From Wenzhouxiangella sp. (lineage in GTDB: Bacteria; Pseudomonadota; Gammaproteobacteria; Xanthomonadales; Wenzhouxiangellaceae): 17,487 bases of DNA. The DNA lies in assembly GCA_007119095.1 (NCBI GenBank), contig SKQI01000054.1, positions 1 through 17,487 on the forward strand, in the 5' to 3' direction. Below the pieces are notes generated by a model, which was not told the DNA's origin, ran no database searches, and saw nothing but the letters and a program-made list of their open reading frames with translations. A program made the position numbers and the translations under genes. Below are positions 13,052 to 17,487 of this stretch, piece after piece (position 1 is the stretch's first letter; every line of letters begins with the position of its first letter).

Positions 13052-15055
13052 TCAGGGAAGAACCGCGAACCAATTCACAGCGCCGACCGGCAGCTGAGTC
13101 GAGCGCAGGTAGCGGCTGCCGTAGACGATGGCAGGTTCGCCATCAACAAGCAGCAGGTTGACCGGTCCGGGCGCGCCGATCGCCGGATGAGCCAGGTCGG
13201 GGCCTGCAGAATACCAGCCATTGCCCGTGCTGCTCCAGGAACGCCGGTAGAACAGGCCCTGAGAGCCGGCCACAGCGGCCGCCGGAAAGCCGTTGACCAC
13301 CCGGAGGGAAACAGCATCGTCCAGCGCAATGGCTCCCGGCACGGTCCACGCCGATGCCCAGCTATCGCCAACACTGTTGGACGCACGACGGAAGTAAAGC
13401 ACCGGAGAGCCGAAATCAAACTGTGGATCAACATACAGGACCGAGGGGTTGCCGGCCACCACTTCGACATCGAACTCAACGCTATCCCTGACCGTGGTTT
13501 CGGTGAAAACCGTGGCAACAGTGACTGGACCTCCCCAGGAGCTGCCGATGGTATTCACTGCGCGACGTAGCGTCAGGGTGATGGAATTCAAGCCGGCAAA
13601 GCCCTGGCCATAGACGATGGCTGGCAGCGTATCGGCAATCATCAGTCGTGGCGTCATCCGTCCCGGCCGCGAGAATGGATGCATGTCGCTCAATGCATGC
13701 ACCAGAACAGGGGCTGCCCAGCTCGCGCCGCTGCTGTCGTTGGCAAGCACAAACCAGGTCTGGTAGAGAAAGCTTGTCTCGTCAACAGTGACGGTCTGGT
13801 TGCTTTCGTAGGCAATGCCCGGTCGGCCATTGACTTCCGTCATGCTGAGGTAGCGCAACGAGGAGGTTCCAGGCGGGTCTTCGATCTTCAGCTTCGCCGG
13901 CCAGTTGCCGCCCAGCGGATCACCGGCGCGGACGTAGAAAAGCCCGGGCTCCGCTCCGGAACCCGAGACCCAGGCGATGGCCGGATGTCCGTCGATTTCA
14001 ACCATGACCAGGTGGCTGACAACCGGGTGGCTGGTTACGGTCTGGACAGGACCCCAGGCAAGTCCGGCCGGATCCAGCGCGCGCCGATAGCGGATTTCGC
14101 CAGCGGAGAAGCCGGCCACAGCCGGATGTCCATCAATGATGGTAAAGCTGTCTCTGAAGGTCGCGCCGACACCAAGCTGCTGGTGAACGCGCGGCAGACC
14201 AATCTGCAGCGTAGCGTTACCAGTCGTTGATTCGAGGACGCTGGCCGATGCGGAACCCAGCGTAATCGGATCGCTCATCTGCAGGCCTGCCGTGACAATC
14301 GGCTGCGCACTAAATGCCGGCGAGAAGAAAAATGTCACGTTCGCGAATGTCGGCACATCCTCGTCAGTAAAGGACGGGCCGCTGATGACGCCAAGACCTT
14401 CCAGCTGGATTCGGCCGGCCTGGTAAGGTTGGGCCAGCTGAGAGAAACCGACACTTCCGGGCTCGATAATGCCCGGTGGGCCTTGCGGACCTTCGGGCCC
14501 TGCCGGGCCGACCGGACCCTGCGGACCTGCGGGGCCAGCCGGTCCAGTCGCACCCTGATCGCCCTGGGGACCCGCCGGCCCCTGAGGACCGGCGGGTCCC
14601 TGAGCGCCTTGCTGACCTTGCGGACCCTGTGGACCGGTGTCGCCCTGAGGGCCGATGGGGCCTTGCGGCCCGGCTGGACCTTCGTTGCCAGCCAGGGCGA
14701 ATCTGGCCACCGGTGCAGGGCGCAGGGCCTGGCGCGGTTCCAGCGCCTCGCCGTTCACGCTTACCTCGAGAAACAGCGGCTGGCCGGTATAAACCTCACT
14801 GCCAAAATCAAGCTCAACCTGAAAAAGGCCTTCGCTGACCGGCCAGGCCGGCCGCTCGACCGTCTCACCGATCTGGTCGCCGAGCTCGGCGGCATCGAAT
14901 AGACGAAAGGCCAGGTTGACGTTGCCAGAGAATGGCGACCCGGCCTGATCCAGTCGTCCCTGGTAGGTAATCGAGCCGTCCTCGGCCGAAAGCGGAATAG
15001 TGGTGAACGCCAGCAAGGCGATCATTAACAGGCAACGGCTCCAAGCGATCTTCAT
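13052..15055 (-). CDS. Secreted collagen-like protein with seven-repeat propeller-type C-terminal region
   Basis: 667 residues from the ATG at 15053-15055, chosen because GGAG (15063-15066 complement) lies seven bases ahead; the frame is open for 29 more codons. Signal peptide 1-24 (LLMIALLAFTTIPLSA). Residues 27-122 (ITYQGRLDQAG, FRLFDA, LFQVELDFG, EPRQALRPAPVARFAL) form a domain common at the start of bacterial tail-fibre-like or collagen-like surface proteins. Residues 126-194 are 23 uninterrupted Gly-X-Y triplets, rich in GPA, GPQ and GPP. Residues about 207-290 are beta-rich (FSPAFSAQPIVTAGLQ), loosely like H-type lectin domains. Residues 296-667 hold seven repeats (DG-PAI...YRRA...G--W) fitting a beta-propeller. 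There is no lipobox or sorting signal. Trimeric, secreted or surface adhesin-like role inferred. Divergent from blaI/M56. Confidence 0.83.
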   Translation of the reverse strand: MKIAWSRCLLMIALLAFTTIPLSAEDGSITYQGRLDQAGSPFSGNVNLAFRLFDAAELGDQIGETVERPAWPVSEGLFQVELDFGSEVYTGQPLFLEVSVNGEALEPRQALRPAPVARFALAGNEGPAGPQGPIGPQGDTGPQGPQGQQGAQGPAGPQGPAGPQGDQGATGPAGPAGPQGPVGPAGPEGPQGPPGIIEPGSVGFSQLAQPYQAGRIQLEGLGVISGPSFTDEDVPTFANVTFFFSPAFSAQPIVTAGLQMSDPITLGSASASVLESTTGNATLQIGLPRVHQQLGVGATFRDSFTIIDGHPAVAGFSAGEIRYRRALDPAGLAWGPVQTVTSHPVVSHLVMVEIDGHPAIAWVSGSGAEPGLFYVRAGDPLGGNWPAKLKIEDPPGTSSLRYLSMTEVNGRPGIAYESNQTVTVDETSFLYQTWFVLANDSSGASWAAPVLVHALSDMHPFSRPGRMTPRLMIADTLPAIVYGQGFAGLNSITLTLRRAVNTIGSSWGGPVTVATVFTETTVRDSVEFDVEVVAGNPSVLYVDPQFDFGSPVLYFRRASNSVGDSWASAWTVPGAIALDDAVSLRVVNGFPAAAVAGSQGLFYRRSWSSTGNGWYSAGPDLAHPAIGAPGPVNLLLVDGEPAIVYGSRYLRSTQLPVGAVNWFAVLP
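14474..14680 (-). repeat. Collagen-type Gly-X-Y coding repeat
   Basis: 207 bases encode 23 consecutive Gly-X-Y triplets (residues 126-194 of the collagen-like protein), visible as a 9-base GGNCCN-type periodicity. Proline sits mostly at X (GPQ, GPA), and GPP occurs once at the C-terminal end. Bacterial chains of this kind fold as triple helices without hydroxyproline. Such tracts can change length by replication slippage. Confidence 0.9.
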
Positions 15056-15073
15056 GACTGTTCTCCACGGCAA

Positions 15074-15120
15074 GTTAGTCCTAACCAAGGCATTCGGAAA
15101 GCGCTGGCAATGCGTGCCAG
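15074..15120. promoter_or_regulatory. Two small palindromes in the leader of the collagen-like gene
   Basis: GTTAG-TC-CTAAC (15074-15085) and CTGGCA-ATGCG-TGCCAG (15104-15120) are both perfect dyads. They lie upstream of the collagen-like gene's Shine-Dalgarno site and on the far side of the BlaI-type dyads. They may be operators or mRNA leader hairpins. I found no convincing -35/-10 pair for this gene. Confidence 0.4.
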
Positions 15121-15142
15121 GGAAGCTGGAACCAACTTTCAC

Positions 15143-15193
15143 TTGACTCTATCGTTTACTTTTGTAAACATTAATTTGTTTACAAGCATAAAC
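15143..15193 (+). promoter_or_regulatory. Two BlaI/MecI-type operator dyads before blaI
   Basis: Site 1 is GTTTAC-TTTT-GTAAAC (15154-15169, perfect). Site 2 is GTTTAC-AAGC-ATAAAC (15178-15193, one mismatch). Their starts are 24 bases apart, a little over two helical turns. The core TTAC-N4-GTAA is the arrangement I recall for BlaI/MecI operators. A TTGACT (15143-15148) could be the -35 box, with site 1 covering the -10 region (TAAACA at 15165-15170). Site 2 ends six bases before the blaI ATG, so the repressor would block its own operon. Confidence 0.7.
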
Positions 15194-15199
15194 ACAGTC

Positions 15200-15568
15200 A
15201 TGCACATCACCAATGCTGAACGCAAGATCATGGAATGCCTCTGGCAGAACCACCCGGCGACCAGTGCCGAGCTGGCCGAGCGCCTGGAAAGTGCCACGGT
15301 CTGGCGCCAGGGCACGGTCAAGGCCTTACTGAACCGGCTGCTTAACAAAGGCGCGATCACGGCTGAACGCGTCGGTCGCGGTTACCGCTATTCGCCGGCC
15401 GTTTCGCGAGAGGATTGCGTCAGTGAAGCCAGCCAGCGTTTTCTCGCGCGCTGGTTCGATGGCCGCCTGGCGCCTCTTGTTGCCCATCTCTCCGACCATC
15501 GCCAGATAAACCCGCAGGAACTGGAAGAGATCAAGGCTTTGATCAAGGAGCTGCAAGATGAGTCCTGA
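15200..15568 (+). CDS. BlaI/MecI-family transcriptional repressor
   Basis: 122 residues, the usual BlaI length. It begins MHITNAERKIMECLWQNHPATSAELAERL, the standard family start. The winged-helix recognition region (WRQGTVKALLNRLLNKGAI, about 35-53) and wing (RVGRGYRYSP) follow. The C-terminal dimerisation half (SQRFLARWFDGRLAPLVAHLSD) contains the area where BlaI is cleaved on induction in staphylococci. No Shine-Dalgarno precedes the ATG and the leader would be short, so the mRNA may be near-leaderless. The frame is open upstream through the operator, but homology starts here. It overlaps the M56 gene by 11 bases. It probably represses its own operon, and perhaps the divergent collagen-like gene. 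Confidence 0.92.
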   Translation: MHITNAERKIMECLWQNHPATSAELAERLESATVWRQGTVKALLNRLLNKGAITAERVGRGYRYSPAVSREDCVSEASQRFLARWFDGRLAPLVAHLSDHRQINPQELEEIKALIKELQDES

Positions 15569-16799
15569 TTCGTGGCCGGACCTGGCCTTGAAGCTGCTGA
15601 TTTCGCTGACTCTGGCCCTGGTTGTGGCGTTAGCGCTGCGCCGTATCGTGCGGCGCTGGTTGGGAGCCGGGCCTGCCTACGGCCTCTGGGTGCTGGTGCC
15701 TATTGCCCTGATTGCCACGCTGCTGCCCAATCCGCAACCCAATTTCGAGCTGATCAGCCTGGATACCCGCATCCTGCCGGGCGCGCAAACGGCAAGCGTC
15801 GACAGCGTCCAGCACGCCTCAAGCGGGCCTGGCTGGTTGATTTACCCATGGCTGATCGGCGTCATGGCCAGTCTTGGGCTGATGCTGGTCCGGGAGTTCA
15901 GGTTCCGGGCCAGCCTGGGTCCGCTTAAACCATGCAGCAACGGTTGCTGGCGTGCTGTTCGCCCGCTGGCCAGCCCGGCGCTGATTGGGCTGATCCGGCC
16001 GCGCATTGTGATTCCGCCAGACTTCGAGCAGCGCTGGAATTCGCGCCAGCGCGAGCTGGTGCTGGCTCATGAGCGTACCCACGCCACGCGCGGTGACCCG
16101 TGGGCCAACGGCCTCGCCGCCTTACTGTTCGCCCTGTTCTGGTTCCACCCCCTGTGCTGGCTGGCTCTGAAGCAGTTCCGGGCAGACCAGGAAATCGCTT
16201 GCGATGCGCGCGTGCTGCGCGAGCATCCGCACTGGCCACGCAGCTACGCCGAAGCCCTGCTGGTGCCGGTGGCAGCCAGCGCAAGCACGGCCTGCCGCTG
16301 GTCCAGTCAACACACACTTAAAGAGAGAATAAGCATGCTGAATCGACACAGCCCCTTGCCCCGTCACCGAGTGCTTGGCCTGACCACCGTTGGTATCGTC
16401 GCCGCCTGCCTCGCCGGCCTGGTCTGGAGCGCCGGCTCGGTCGAACGGGCAGAAAACGCACCGCGCTATTTCACCATCGTCTCCCAGGTCCGCGTAGACG
16501 AGGATGACTCGCTCTACGAGCACCGCTACCAGATTGCCGGTCACCCCGGCCAGACCTTTGGCATGAACAGCGACATTGGTCGGCACGGCGAGCTGTCGCA
16601 ATCATTTACCTTTCGGGAACTCGATGACGGCCTGATCGATTTGAGCATGACACTGAGCATGGCCGGCGAAACCGTGGCGACCCCGCGCCTGATCTTCCCG
16701 CTGGATAGCGAAGAGCCCGCCGCCATCGCAACCACGGACCGCCAAGGCGTTAATTTCCGCCTCGAAATCCAGGCCAGCAGCCAGCGTCCACCCAGGTAG
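15558..16799 (+). CDS. M56-family (BlaR1-like) membrane metalloprotease lacking the penicillin sensor domain
   Basis: 413 residues. Membrane segments lie at about 10-28, 40-57, 93-111 and 182-202, with a final one at about 273-292. The gluzincin motif is H171-E172-R-T-H175 in a cytosol-facing loop, and QEIACDAR (211-218) supplies the likely third ligand E212. The segment after it (YAEALL, LKERISML) is typical of M56. In BlaR1 the last membrane segment is followed by a roughly 250-residue penicillin-binding sensor with SxxK. Here only about 120 residues follow (293-413), without SxxK, so the inducer is different. Expected action: signal-triggered cleavage or inactivation of BlaI. AAGGAG (15545-15550) sits seven bases ahead of the ATG, inside blaI. 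Confidence 0.88.
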   Translation: MSPDSWPDLALKLLISLTLALVVALALRRIVRRWLGAGPAYGLWVLVPIALIATLLPNPQPNFELISLDTRILPGAQTASVDSVQHASSGPGWLIYPWLIGVMASLGLMLVREFRFRASLGPLKPCSNGCWRAVRPLASPALIGLIRPRIVIPPDFEQRWNSRQRELVLAHERTHATRGDPWANGLAALLFALFWFHPLCWLALKQFRADQEIACDARVLREHPHWPRSYAEALLVPVAASASTACRWSSQHTLKERISMLNRHSPLPRHRVLGLTTVGIVAACLAGLVWSAGSVERAENAPRYFTIVSQVRVDEDDSLYEHRYQIAGHPGQTFGMNSDIGRHGELSQSFTFRELDDGLIDLSMTLSMAGETVATPRLIFPLDSEEPAAIATTDRQGVNFRLEIQASSQRPPR

Positions 16800-17072
16800 T
16801 GAGCATTCTGTCTTTGATGCCTGAAAAAAGTGCTCGCAACATCGAAGGCCGTTGATCCTGAAAGCCGTCCTCGGGTGGGGGATTTCGCTGAAGGCCTCGC
16901 CACCGCGTCGAACTGAAGCGGAATCCCCCACCCTAGGGCGGCGCCCCAACCCTGCCGAGGCCCATCAGCCCAGCACGGCAAACCCCGACGATGGCCCTGA
17001 AAATATTTGCGGACATCGCCTGTTTTATGCGCTAGATTGGGAAGGTAACCTCGCAGAACAGGATTGCCTCTC
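16800..17072. other. Intergenic region with palindromic repeat copy B
   Basis: 273 bases between the M56 stop and the SIMPL-protein start. The main content is the 69-bp palindrome at 16869-16937. Beyond it, an AT-richer patch near 17000-17040 could hold the promoter for the next gene (TTGCGG at 17007-17012, TAGATT at 17033-17038), but its 20-base spacing is poor. No gene seen. Confidence 0.5.
16869..16937. repeat. Palindromic repeat, copy B (69 bp)
   Basis: Twenty-one-base arms (16869-16889 and 16917-16937) are reverse complements with two mismatches, centred on GGGTGGGGGATT and AATCCCCCACCC. The 27-base loop contains CTCGCCACCGCGTCGAAC. Its reverse-complement relative is copy A at 12971-13037. 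It sits 69 bases past the M56 stop and has no T-run. Confidence 0.85.
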
Positions 17073-17487
17073 ATGCACGACCGATTCAGCTGGGTGTCGG
17101 CTGGCCTGCTGGCCATCGGCATGGTCGTGGCCGCCCTGGTACTGGGCTCGGCGATTCGCGATTTCCGGATCAGCGATCGCTATGTCGAGGTCAAGGGTTT
17201 TGCCGAGCGCGAAGTGCTGGCCGACCTGGCCATCTGGCCCATTCAATACCAGCTGGCCGGCAATTCGCTGGAAGAAATTCGTCTCGCCATGGACGCGGCC
17301 GACGAGTCCGTGGTCGCTTTCCTGAAGCTGCGCGGTTTCAGCGATGCCGAGCTCAGCCGCACGCCGCCGCGCATCAACGACCAGTGGATCTATGCCAGCG
17401 GAGCGCAGCGGCCGGACAATCGCTACACCGCCGAGCGCGGCATTACCCTGCGCACCACTCGCGTTGAAGCCACGCGAGCGGCACTGG
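17073..17487 (+). CDS. SIMPL-domain (DUF541) protein, N-terminal part
   Basis: 138 codons are visible before the window ends. The start MHDRFSWVSAGLLAIGMVVAALVLGSAI is a single hydrophobic segment (signal anchor or signal peptide). It leads into DRYVEVKGFAEREVLADLAIWPIQYQLAGNSL, the opening of the SIMPL/DUF541 domain (PF04402), also seen in the oxidative-stress protein YggE. The rest (ELSRTPPRINDQW, NRYTAERGITLRT) continues the domain. The product is expected in the periplasm or at the inner membrane; its function is poorly known. AGGA (17060-17063) lies nine bases ahead of the ATG. Confidence 0.85.
   Translation, partial: MHDRFSWVSAGLLAIGMVVAALVLGSAIRDFRISDRYVEVKGFAEREVLADLAIWPIQYQLAGNSLEEIRLAMDAADESVVAFLKLRGFSDAELSRTPPRINDQWIYASGAQRPDNRYTAERGITLRTTRVEATRAAL

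Noticed and set aside
14474..14680. Short-period repeats that might suggest a CRISPR or satellite array
   Set aside because: The 9-base periodicity is the in-frame Gly-X-Y code of the collagen-like protein; there are no spacer-repeat units.
15110..15199. Longer blaI start at 15110
   Set aside because: It would translate through the operator dyads and promoter; the family N-terminus begins at 15200.
13052..16799. Calling the BlaI/M56 block a beta-lactam resistance locus
   Set aside because: The M56 protein has no penicillin-binding sensor and no beta-lactamase gene is adjacent; the lactamase-fold gene is 12 kb away without matching dyads.
12971..16937. The bracketed module as a transposon
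   Set aside because: No transposase, no target-site duplication that I could see, and the bracketing repeats are short palindromes at gene 3' ends, which ordinary REP-like elements explain as well.

Overview
The window looks like GC-rich chromosomal DNA from a Gram-negative gammaproteobacterium. This rests on lipoproteins with lipoboxes, an OmpA-type peptidoglycan anchor, TruC, a YdcH/DUF465 protein and a Shewanella/Xanthomonas-style set of tyrosine-degradation enzymes. The Lysobacterales/Chromatiales border, for example a Wenzhouxiangella-like lineage, is my best guess but only a guess. I saw no rRNA, tRNA, CRISPR array, transposase or phage gene. The compact AT-richer hairpin repeats between genes stand out against the GC-rich coding DNA.

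Layout. (1) 1-165, minus strand: the start of an M14-type carboxypeptidase that runs off the left edge. (2) 166-654: a gene-free stretch with a polypurine tract and two long hairpin repeats. (3) 655-2909, minus: a secreted serine beta-lactamase-family hydrolase, overlapping by ATGA with the tRNA pseudouridine synthase gene truC. (4) 3228-3653, minus: a MarR regulator. Divergent from it, 3786-7756 plus: hppD-hmgA-fah-maiA, which together convert 4-hydroxyphenylpyruvate through homogentisate, maleylacetoacetate and fumarylacetoacetate to fumarate and acetoacetate. A palindrome sits exactly on the -35 box of the hppD promoter. (5) 7808-9171 plus: two overlapping lipoprotein genes (DUF4398, then a coiled-coil OmpA-like protein), followed by a small YdcH-like gene with a strong terminator. 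(6) 9855-11240 plus: cystathionine beta-synthase, convergent with a Cds1-like cysteine desulfhydrase/cysteine synthase family gene and a flavodoxin-fold gene (11257-12875, minus). (7) 13052-16799: a secreted collagen-like/beta-propeller protein (minus), divergent from a BlaI-type repressor and an M56 (BlaR1-like) membrane metalloprotease. (8) 17073-end plus: the start of a SIMPL/DUF541 protein.

The most unusual part is region 7. It holds a BlaI/M56 signalling pair with no penicillin-binding sensor domain, two 16-bp GTTTAC dyads spaced exactly 24 bp apart just before the repressor gene, and a 667-residue protein. That protein has a conserved N-terminal domain, 23 collagen-type Gly-X-Y triplets, and seven repeats that read as a seven-bladed propeller. 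Inverted copies of one 67-69 bp palindromic repeat bracket the three genes. Several other dispersed hairpin families occur here, mostly just downstream of gene 3' ends.
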